Made by a program: the position numbers and the translations under genes
The notes under the pieces: model-generated
What the model was told of the DNA's origin: nothing
The model's input: only the letters and a program-made list of their open reading frames with translations
Database searches by the model: none
Shown: positions 15,651 through 26,800 of the stretch, in pieces
Position numbering within the stretch: position 1 is the stretch's first letter
Layout of the letters: every line of letters begins with the position of its first letter
Assembly: GCF_001949145.1 (NCBI RefSeq)
Contig: NW_019091360.1
Span: 1,463,231 to 1,527,230, forward strand
Length of the DNA: 64,000 nt
Direction of reading: 5' to 3'
Source: Acanthaster planci
Taxonomy: Eukaryota > Echinodermata > Asteroidea > Valvatida > Acanthasteridae

Positions 15651-18550
15651 TGCTGCATGGAGTTTTTAACCCTACAGAAGGCGGTTAGGGGGGCAGATTA
15701 ATGTCTCCACCCACCAGTGACATTTTCCTTGATATTTTTGCAGTGTGTTTTCTGTTTGTACTTGGACCTCAGGGTTTTCCCGGTAATATCATACAATCAT
15801 TTTGACACCAGTTTTATGAAGCTCAGACAAATGGTTCTTGTTGAACACCAATTTTTCCAAGGCAGGTCAGCTCAAAGTTCTTCCTGTACATGCTAAATGC
15901 ACACAGGCTGACCACACACAAGACCGTGAACTACAAATGACCTCAACAACAAAATCGCACGTCAGATCAAATCAAAACTTCACAGATGTACTGATAATGT
16001 GGGATGGCCAAGATCGCGGTTGCGGGGCCTATTTCTCCCTATTCCGCAGGCTGTTACATGGACAAATAAAAATACCAGTTCTGTTAGGGTTAATACAAAA
16101 ACAGGGTACACAGTAATCCCCGATGTGGCCTTTACCTCATTGGCAACAGGGTTGGTGCAGATGGCTCAGATTGCCTTTATGGTTTAGCCATCGAAAAAAT
16201 CTTCTCTCAGATGTCACATGCCCCTTGTCAAAGATTTTTGAAACTGTGTCTTTTTACTTACCTGTTGTACAGAAAAATCCATTTTATTGCCAAAGCAGCA
16301 GCATGTGATAGAATATCAAAGTTTATCTGTTTATTTTAATGTAAAACTATTGTGTGTCTCATACATTTTAACTATCAGAAGTGCTTAAAAAGGTTCACAA
16401 ATCTGGACTCGTAGACATTGCCTGCTACACTGATAAATCATATCAAAGTTACAATCACCCGTTGTGTATGGAGGACATGATATTTATCCTAGTTGCAAAT
16501 GGACAAGTTCTCAATAAGCCATTTGTGAGTTCAATTTGAATAAAATCTGGTGCACTGAGTTATCTAACTGCACATAAACATAACGATTTGAATTCCCCAG
16601 ACTGAAGACACTGTTGCTATACCTCGTGATTCGGGGCAAGCTTTCGCATAGCGACCACCATCTCTGGAATGGACTGGTTCCTTTATGCCCTTCATATCCA
16701 TTCAGAACAGTGCATTGTTGCAAGTCTTGTGCCAAGGTGTCTCTTATGTAAATAAGCAAAAGCTTGCCCCGAATCACTAGGTATAGCAACAGTGATTTTA
16801 GTAAGGAGAATTCAAGTAGTTATGTTCACATGAATTAAAAGAACTCAGTGTACCAGATTTAGGTCAAAGTTAACTCGCAAATGGCTCATTAAAATAGAGC
16901 TCAGTTGGATTGCATTAAGAATTGCATTCATAGGACAAACCTCTAGTGCAAATTAGATTTGTTCACGACTCTTTTGCCGCAAGCAGCTGCTGTGGACAAA
17001 GTCATTCTGAAATCAGTGATTGTGATCAGTGAAAGTGAGTAAGTGGTTGGCACAAGGCTTAGTAGCATCAACAGGTGTACCAAGGTTTCACTCATGACTG
17101 ATTTCAAAGCACACCACCACCACTACATTGTGATCTTATGGACGAAAACACTTGGTTTTCCAATTAGCGTGCCAAGCTACCTGTGCTGTTCTTTCTGTGA
17201 TTTTCTTTTTTTGGGGGAGGAGACATTGAAGTCATACGTCTCATTGTAAATTCCAGTATTTTTCAAAATCCTTTCAACAAGATATTTCTCCACCTACTGT
17301 TTGCGCACAAATGTCCTATTCAACAGTCCAACAGTCGCAATTTCAAAATCGGAACTTCTGGTTTGATTTGAAATGAACAATGAACCAAAATTACATGTAC
17401 AATCTTTGGCCAAAATCATGTGCATTGTCAAAACAGCTGTTTGTGACCGGTCACCACAAAAAGAGCTGACTTTTCAAAAACTGAGATATTGCATCTTTAT
17501 TTCTGACATTGTTTCAACATTTCTGACCGGGCATGAATAATGCTATCATTGAAATTGATGAGAAAATTTTAAATATCTGATCCTGCTAACAAAACTGGAA
17601 TTAAATAGACAGGTTACTCTTTCAAAATATCACAAACTTCCAAAATTGACCTCCATTTCAATATTTGACTTTGAACCCTCCAAACAGGAAAGAGCCTGGT
17701 CATATTTCATCATCCTATTTGTATTTGGTTTTTCAAATAGATCCAGTTAATAGTAAGCCAAGGCAGTGAATTTAGAAGTTTCATGATTTGTTGTTGTTTG
17801 ACAGACATATTCGTAATATTTGTGTCTTGGTCCCACAAAGAATGACAATGTCTGTATGCATCCAATTATGCCAGCCATGCACACTTGTACATGTAATGAA
17901 TTTCCTTTGCCCAGAACACCTACTTTGAATCAAACTCAGGACCTCAAAGTAAGCCTCTATACACGTAAATTTCCCTTCTCAAACAGTGAAATTATACATG
18001 TAACTATGCAATTGTTGGGATTGATCCCCCGATCTTTGCACTGAGAATCCAAAATATTAAAATATTAACATTTGAAGGTAGCAACACATTGCCAACAGCT
18101 TTGTTGGTGGGGTATTAAAGAACATAATTTCTAGCCACCTTTTCAAATATTTTCTAAAAGCGTACATGACCACCTAACACCATAACACCAATGTGGGATT
18201 TGTGCATAGGATTTGTGCACTTGGGAAAGGTGACAAATTTGGACAAACTGAGTACATGTATTGATTTCTTGCTTGTCACCTATTTATCAGGGTGTATTTC
18301 TTTTATTTTTACACTCCAGTATTAACTGTCTTTTGTAATAAACAAATAAATACTTAGAACTTTACTGAATTGATTTGTTTTTCTCAATCACGCAGCTCTT
18401 CTCTCTCCAGCCAGACACGATCTCACCAGAGTACAAGAAATCCTGGATTGCGAGGCCAAAAAGGTCAGAATGAGAATAAGCTGGCCAAAGACTAAGGTCA
18501 GGTTTGAGTCGCCATCCAATCTCCTCCCTCACGCCCTTAATGTTCATGAA
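15651..18550. other. Non-coding stretch downstream of TMEM41A
   Basis: I found no exon with family or splice support. Its clear structure is the MITE family A copy at 16515-16888. A minus-strand open segment at 18362-18547, next to the hAT insertion, encodes an unrecognised peptide (GVREEIGWRLKPDLSLWPAY) and could be a decayed exon or old retroelement sequence. Confidence 0.4.
16515..16888. mobile_element. MITE family A, copy 2
   Basis: Same architecture as the copy at 615-953. The left end is AAGCCATTTGTGAGTTC then TTTGAATAAAATCTGG; the right end is the reverse complement of AATGAGCCATTTGCGAGTTA. The internal GCAAGCTTTCGC / GCAAAAGCTTGC inverted pair is retained. Confidence 0.8.
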
Positions 18551-18752
18551 CAGTGGGAATTAATGTTTATGAATAGTGGGAACATGGCTCCCGGGAACCC
18601 CCCCCCCCACTAAAAAAAACGGATGAATGAAAATTGAACAAGGCCAACGAAAACTTGCACCAAAAAACCACACCACTGAAAGCTGGTGCTCCCCTAAAGA
18701 TGCTGGTGCCCCCTTGTAACCCCCCCCAGGTAAAGTCCTAGCAACGCCACTG
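18551..18752. mobile_element. Short non-autonomous hAT-like element with 8-bp target duplication
   Basis: A 202-bp insert begins CAGTGG and ends CCACTG and is flanked by perfect copies of TTCATGAA (18543-18550 and 18753-18760). An 8-bp target duplication with CAGNG-type ends is typical of hAT transposons. The right end, read inward (CAGTGGCGTTGCTAGGAC), is the form common to these elements. A matching end lies at 34677. The element has C- and G-runs and no coding capacity. Confidence 0.75.
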
Positions 18753-18898
18753 TTCATGAAGACCTAGTGGCAGACACCTCCACGCAGATTGTGAAGGCAG
18801 CTGTTGCCATGAATAACCTGACAGCATCTCTAGGCAGACCAAAATGAAGATGTGTAATGGTCTTCATACTCTTTACACGGAGCCGAGACATGGCGTCT

Positions 18899-19675
18899 TG
18901 TTTATTTGAGAGTGGACATAAGGTCCTACTCAGCCTAGGACATATCTCACGATTACAAATTTTTCCTTTTTTACTTCTAAAAATATTCTCCTGATCTTGA
19001 TGATCACTCTCCCAATTTTTGCCTTCTAAAAAATATCCCTCTGGAAAATATCCCCCTAACCTTGTTGATCAATCTCCCTTTTTTTTCTGTAAAACATCCC
19101 CCAACCTTGATGTTTAGTCTATGCTATTCCCTCTCAAAAATATCCCCCTAACCTTGATGATCAGTCTCCCATTTTTTCTTCTAAAAAATATCCTCCAACC
19201 TTGATGATAGTCTACCAATTTGTTTTCGTTCTACTAAAATCATCCTAGCTGCAACGTTTATTATTCTGATTTAATTTTCTTTCTGAAAGTATTCTCATAG
19301 GCTTAATAGTTAGTCCCGTTATTTTCCTTCTCGAAAAAACCAAAAACGACCAAACAAACAAAACAACTCCTAAGCTCCTCCATTTTCCTTCTAAAAATAT
19401 CCTCCTAGCCGCGATGAGTTGTTTCGTAGAAACTTCAGTCCGTCTGAATGGGCTTATTCAGGTTCTCTCTTGCCTAATAACATCTTGTCTCATTTCTTGC
19501 CGAGATCGACAAAGACTGAATGGTCTTATCCATATACAGTCGTCTTTCTCATAATGGCACACTACTACAGACGGTATAAATCTCCTCCATTCCGCACCAA
19601 TAGCTTGCAACGTTTGACATATCGCGAGATATGTCTTAGGCTGAGTAGGACCTTATGTCCACTCTCAATTAAACA
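18899..19675. mobile_element. Fold-back element with 54-bp inverted termini and internal tandem repeats
   Basis: The arms 18899-18952 and 19622-19675 are inverted copies differing at a few positions; they share AGAGTGGACATAAGGTCCTA and CATATCTC. Between them, about 18960-19410, are five or six imperfect ~48-bp tandem units of the type ATATCCCCCTAACCTTGATG followed by a pyrimidine run. No transposase frame is visible, so it is non-autonomous. Confidence 0.7.
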
Positions 19676-20066
19676 TCTGCAGCAGCCAAACGCCTGGGCA
19701 TATTTGATACGAATGCCCTGAAGCGCCTGGAGCATTATCCGATGGTCGGATTTTATTCATCACGATCCCATCTGCTTATGTACCAACCAACCACCAGCAT
19801 CGTCTCTTGCCAGACAGCGTCGGCTTTGTTACTTCAGCCAGGTCTAATGGCTTTCGCCCTCTTCCATACCAGCTACGCTTCTACACTTTGAACCATCAGC
19901 TATCGGGGGGAAACGCCCACAAGGAAGGCCTCATCGTAGCTGGTCTGACTTAAGATCTCCAGCCTTACTTCACTGGGCATCAGAGATGCTTGGTCTCAAG
20001 CACGTAACTCAAGCCTGTCCCAGATGGCGCCACCTGATGACATGTGTAAACTGCATGCAAGACTAA
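19676..20066 (+). pseudogene. Decayed non-LTR retrotransposon ORF2 C-terminus
   Basis: At 19907-20066 one frame reads IGGKRPQGRPHRSWSDLR and then ACPRWRHLM before a stop. The GGKRxxGRPxxxW ... WR pattern is characteristic of the C-terminal tail after the reverse transcriptase of LINE-type elements. Upstream the frame is broken by stops, so this is a dead fragment. It directly abuts the right arm of the fold-back element. Confidence 0.45.
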
Positions 20067-20836
20067 AATGGCACAAGCTCGAATTGACTTATTGATTGAG
20101 TACATGTTCTGTTTGGAACACAAACATATGCATGAGCTTATGCAGTTGTGGAGTGTTTTAACTTTATCTAAAAACAATTACGCAACCAGGGATGAATTTA
20201 TGACTTAAACAAATGTTAAGGGACAATTAAGTACTTTTGCTCCATTTCCAGCTCTGTTGGGTGATGGCAACAACCATAACTGATGTGAAATTTTTCTAAA
20301 AGGTCAGTGCACCATTATATCTTAGTTATCATTTTATGCAAAGAGTATCGCAGATAATTTTGCAAAAAAAGTATTTCCTGTTGACAGACGTTGAAAGTGC
20401 TTCAGTTGTATCCAAAATTTTTTTACCAAAATGTTTACAACTCTACTAAAAAGTAAAAAAAAAATTACTTATTAGCAAAATAAAGATCTAGCCACTAAAA
20501 GTCAAAAGTCTCGTGACACTGATTGACTAAAATAACGGTACTTTGGTATTGCAGAACTTAAATACCAGACCAATATGGCTGCAGCATAATCACACACAGT
20601 GGTACAACCTTCTCACATTGTCTTCCGCTCTGTATTTGGACACACTTCCCTTTCCAAGATTACAATTGTTTGGAACCAATAACGGCTAAAGCTTCATTTG
20701 TTAGTTTTTCAAATAACTTTGAAAAGGATAAATTAGGCCAATGTTAAACTCGGAAGCCATGGTTAACATCAGGGCGATTATTGCACAGCGTTGAACAGCC
20801 TGAGACAAAGCTGACCCAAACGGCCAACCCTGCGGA

Positions 20837-23800
20837 CTACCTGTCTCCCTTTCGGCTAACTGGGGGTCTCAGTTTCTGTACATAAAGGCTGCCCTCTGTT
20901 GATTCGGACTGACAAAGTTCAGCTGGGTCTTTGGGACCTGTAGGTGCATGAATATTGTACATATCTGCATCTGTGTAAGCTGGTTGGTTGGTATCCGGTA
21001 CAATAGCGATGTTCTGTGGAACGAGCAAAACAGTAATGGAAGAGGCACCGTGCTGGCTATTGTTTGCTAGTGGATTCCAGAAATTTAGCCTTAACCCTCT
21101 GCAAGGCCATAACGTCCCTTGGGATCCTCTCGCCCTTCATTATGTTGCACCGAGTGTTCACAAACAAAAATTAGCAGAGGAGCGAAAGTAAGGAAAGCAG
21201 GCTCTAAAAATGCTTGGAAATGTCTTCAAAGAATTTGTGGAAATTTGAACACCCCATCCAAAAAACGAATAAAATTTCGATTGTAATAAAAAGACGGATT
21301 AAAAAAGCAACGCTTTTGAGACAATCACGTAGAGATTTTCAAACTGAATGTTTAGTCCAGCCGACAGAAATATTAAAAAAAAATAATAACAATAACATTC
21401 AAATGAACGAGTATTGCATGTACCCACCCTTCTAGGTTGCCACCACTCAAAGAACCAGTACAACAGAAGATCTACCACAGCTACAATGATGAAGAATTTG
21501 CCCGCAATGGGGCCCAGCTTGTTGTATCTCTCCAGCCGCTCAGCTAGGGACAACACAGGCATCTCCATGATGCTGCTGTAGATCTGCGCAAGAGCATCAT
21601 CACATACTCCTTGAAATGGAGTTCACGGTTACGACATTATCAACAGTATGACACCAGCTGGGCTCAACTTTGTGAATAGAACTTGAGGTCAATTCAGGCC
21701 GTCTGTGGGTGCATTTTACCAAACCAGTGAGAAGCCCCGAAGCATGGGGTCTTCTTTACCTCTCTGGTTTCTGAAATGGAAATCCCCCGAATGTGTACGC
21801 AAGTCCTCCGTGTGGTTGTGACGGAAAACCATTGCAGCTTTTCCTGTCCTCCAGGCTGAACAGTTCAGGATACTTGAAAACATTTTTTTGAATGTAAGAA
21901 AACTACCCGACAAGTCTTGTTACTACTCTCCTTGAAAAAATTGCACTTTTTCAAGATTAAAAAATTTGTCTGTGCTTTTCCTGACAAACGAGGGTGCAGG
22001 GATGTAATGTCGGTTTATACAGGAAGACACTATTTATGGGGGAGAGTCTGTTTAAATTGGGGACCCCAAATTTGCTCATCGAAGATGTTTGCAGGGAAAT
22101 GTTGCTTGCTGGTTTGTAAACTAAAACTAAAAATGAAAGCCAAAAATTTGTAAAAGCAAAATAATCCAAATTCTGACAGCTTGGAGTGCCCAAATAGCTG
22201 TAACACTGGGGTTTCTCCCTTGTTGACATCACACGTTTTCTCATCAAGATATGCAAATTTAAATCAGCATGAAAATAGAAACAGCATCAAAATGTCCTTA
22301 AAATGGCACATCCTGAATTAGAAAATTGGGTTTAATGGGACACAAAGGAGCATCTATATTGGCAACGGCATTGAAAATAAAAATTACACTGCCTGGACCC
22401 CTTAAGTGTCTCTCAAATCTCTCTTTTTCTTCACCGCGAGGGAATCTGCACAGTGAATCCCCTGACATTTACGACTAATTCTTTCAAACTTGGGGGGCAT
22501 TTGTACTGATGCATGAGTTCATTCTGCACTCACTTTTTCCGTTCTCTTGGCCACGTTCTGCCAGGTGTAGACGCCTTTCATTGTCTCATAGACCTGCTGT
22601 GCTGGTACGTGGCTTCCCTCCCTCTGTCTGGCAACGGCAACTTCCAAAGCTTCTACTAAAGCTGTTAAAATTCATCGACATACATCATTACAGTTTTATG
22701 CAGCCATTTTAACAACAGAAAAACAAATGGTGCTCAATACTCCCAGAAGACAACGTTAGCAAGAAACAAAGAAATGGAAAGAAAAAAGAAAGAAAAGAAA
22801 AAAAACAATGCAAAGTTTTGAAGTTGACTTTGGAGAGAAAAAATTCCACCATTTTTTCCCACCATAAAATCCTCACAATTTCATATGATACCACATTCAA
22901 GCGCAAGTTGTCTTTAGACAGATGTGCAGTACTTCTTTGAATTCCTCTTACATTTGACACTTGGCTCGGCAAGAATGATAAACTCCTCCGGCAGCACTTC
23001 TGGGACTCCGCCTACTTTGGTACTGACGACCTGCAAACTAGAGGGAAAACACATACCCGGTGATCTGCATGACATGACGCGATTCCCAACAGGTCAGCAT
23101 TCTGTAGAAACACACTAAAACATAAAATGATACATTACATTGTGGGAAAGCCTCCTTGAATCTGGAGAGAAACTTGAGAGCATCGTTGGGGGAGAATCGC
23201 CCCTGCACATCAGGCTATGAGACCAGTTTTGACAGCCGATATCAGCCTCTACCCTCATGGGCACCCACTTCGTCTTCCTGGCTGGAGCGAGGCAAGTGGG
23301 GTAAAAGGACTTGCCCAAGGTCACAACATGTCACCAGCTGCTGGATTCGAACCCCAGCCCGATAACTGAGAGTCACACCCCCTGACCACTAAGCTACACG
23401 CCCCTTACAGATAATGTTACAGTGACTTCCAAGCCTATGTAACCACTGCTACTGCCACTATCAAACCAAAACTCACCCACAGTATGCAGCCTCAACAATG
23501 GCCATGCAGAAGGCTTCGGTCAGTGACGTATTCAGGAATATATCTCCTTCATTTAGGACCTTGAAACCAACAATACAGAAGTCTTACATTTCAGATTGCC
23601 ACGTCAGGCTTTACAGACAGCAGAGACAATTTCAACTGATGAGCATGCACCAAGAAATTAGGGGTCCAAAAGTGTGGCATTTCTGTGTCCCTGTTACGTC
23701 TGACCTTTGTTATTTGACATGGAAATATCACTGGAATTGATTTCAATCTATTACTTTTTGTTTGGCAGGCAATTTGCAATAATTCATCACTCTTGGAAAT

Positions 23801-26800
23801 TGGGAAATGTGATCTGAACTTACAAAATCATATGTCAGATGTGACAGGGACACAGAAAAAAAATGAGCCCCTAATTTCTAGAATTACCCCTAGAACAACA
23901 AAACCCAGGAGTGAAAAGAATTGAAATTTCACAGATGTACGACTCTATACGCAGATCAAGTTTGAGAAACATTGATCGTGGGACAACCAAGATCTCAGGT
24001 GCCCCCTCCCCATCATGAAAACATCCAAAACACTTGGCCTTCTTGGAGTTAACGCGCATCTTACATCTTTAACATTGCCATGTGGTAAAGAGCCTAGCAT
24101 CCTGACTCGATCTTGCAGCTGATAGTTCTCTCTCACTTCCTCGATATCTATCCTCTTGGGTCCGTCCCCTCCTTCAAGATCAAACACAGAAACACTTTTT
24201 AGTGTCTTCCTGAAGGGCGACAAGCGTTGGACTTTGACATTTGTAGTTCTTGTGGCATCGAGAAAAAGATGTCAAATATACATTTAATTTTGTACAGATG
24301 TACAATATGATTTGCACAGAGCTGTGGTTTCCAGTGACAATACAAATTTCACAACCCAATCTATGTCATAAAAATTCATGGTAATGAGTTCAATATAAGG
24401 AAATCCTTCAGAATTTCTCACGCAAAGAGTTTTGACGTGCTGACCAATGCCCCTTAAACAATTGACGGTTGGACTAGCCTGATCAAGCATTAGGAATCAG
24501 ACCTCTGGGGCATGTTGCAAGTTCGATCAGGACCATGGTTCACCATAGTTCGACAAACTTGGATCGAATGCATGCTAGTTGATGGTTGGACAAGTCAACT
24601 ATTTGTGATCAGCCTACAAAGGTCTGTTGAATTGTTGCTTGCAGTGCTGTGGCCGTTTTTAATAGCACAGTGAAAAGAGGACCAGTTATCAAGAAAAAAA
24701 AAGGCAGAAAGACTGCACTGAGATGTTTCCGTCAGAAGCAGTAAACGATCATTTTGCGATTCAGATTTTTTTGGGGTTACTTCGCCTTTCTTTGATTTGA
24801 CAATAGCTCAACTAAAGTCATTCACACTTCAACTTCACTGCACGTGTGCGAGCTGCATCACAAATCAACCAATAGTTAACTACTAATCTTTGATCGAATG
24901 AGCCATGTTGCATCGCTGGTTATTCACAACATTTTTTTTTTAAATTAAGCACAGAGGGAATTGTAACAATTGCGTGAAATGACAGAGAGTGATAGAAAGA
25001 CGCAAACAAGGACAAACAGGAGACTGACAACAGGACTTTTGCTGGCTCAGCAGTCTCATTCCAAGTTGGACATTACTGCCCTTGCACCATATTAACAGGC
25101 AATCAACCATTCTCCAGAGTTCCCGCCTTCACACATCATCAGACTAATCCCTNNNNNNNNNNNNNNNNNNNNNNNNNNNNNNNNNNNNNNNNNNNNNNNN
25201 NNNNNNNNNNNNNNNNNNNNNNNNNNNNNNNNNNNNNNNNNNNNNNNNNNNNNNNNNNNNNNNNNNNNNNNNNNNNNNNNNNNNNNNNNNNNNNNNNNNN
25301 NNNNNNNNNNNNNNNNNNNNNNNNNNNNNNNNNNNNNNNNNNNNNNNNNNNNNNNNNNNNNNNNNNNNNNNNNNNNNNNNNNNNNNNNNNNNNNNNTGGT
25401 GCTACCGCAAACCTACTTTCTATTAGGCAATCAACCAGTGATCAAACTATGGCTTGTATTTGCTCTTGCTCATGAATACACTGGAGCTATGACCAACCTA
25501 TCAGGAAGTCAACATCGTCGTGTCGCTGGCAGATTACGGGGATGACACCGGCAAGAAGGTCCATGCCTTTCCTGTACACAAGGCGACTGACGACCACGAT
25601 GGTTACTGCATACAATGAAGAGGAAAAAACACAAACTAATGGTTTTAAGGTCAGTAAGACAACTACGTGCTGAACAGCTGAGAGTGGAATTTGATTCCAC
25701 GATGGGGTGTACACAGACTCTAATGTGACCCGCTCTGCAAAAAAGGGTACGAAGGGACACTGTGCTATTTCACACTAAGGGCTTTTTTATGTGGACAGGG
25801 TGATTTTTTACTTCCTGGTTTATTGGCTTCTATTACATCAGTGCAAGAAACCTAACTGTTGCTATGGGTATCAAGAGACTTTTTCTTGGCTGATTTCTTT
25901 TTCCACTTCCTGTGTTTAACGGGCTTTGTTTCTGAAAGTAATTCTGTTGCTGTGTATGATATGATTATGCAGAAATGAATATATCCAGATTGCAAAATGC
26001 CACAGGGTTCAAACCTACACCAAATTAAAGCTTATAATGTAACCTATTCAAAAGTGTATGTGACTCACTTTGCAAAAATGTCCCATAATACCCATTTTTG
26101 TGGAGCTGGTCACAAATCATAATGTTTATTTGGTTAAGATATTGTGTTTCGTCACCAATCGGAACTCTATTAAAGTTGGATTACATGAACTACATGTAAG
26201 TGACTATCTTGGCTGGGAGTGGACAGGCAGGTATTTTTTTTTTTCGCTGGAAAGGGAAAGGCAGATATTTCACTCAAGATGAAACTCTGCTATTGGAATC
26301 AACAACAACAATTGATGAATGCTCAAGGAAATTTGGGGAAAGAGCACACGGCAGTTCAAGTTCCCAAGTGATTCACCTACTTCTGTCCGGGTTCCTTCGA
26401 GAGAGGTCGGGCATGAAGACACTGGAGTCGACTGCATTTGGTATGACGGACACGATGTCCGGTGGTAGACAGGCCCTCAGAACAGTGTTCTCCTTGCTAT
26501 ATGATGGTTATAAAGATATCAACATATCAGATAAACCTCATCCCAGACTGCTGAGGGTCGAGATCTGGCTTGATCGAACTGTCTGCTCCGAGAAGGCACT
26601 TTTTATTTCGGAATGACATCANATTTGTGCACATTTGTGCCGTAAACCCAAAAGAGGGTTAAAGTTGGATTACATGAACTACATGTAAGTGACTATCTTG
26701 GCTGGGAGTGGACAGGCAGGTATTTTTTTTTCGCTGGAAAGGGAAAGGCAGATATTTCACTCAAGATGAACCTCTGCTATTGGAATCAACAACAGCAACA

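Noticed and set aside
23330-23406. Candidate tRNA gene
   Set aside because: A and B boxes are perfect, but no acceptor stem pairs and the sequence continues into a SINE body shared with other loci.
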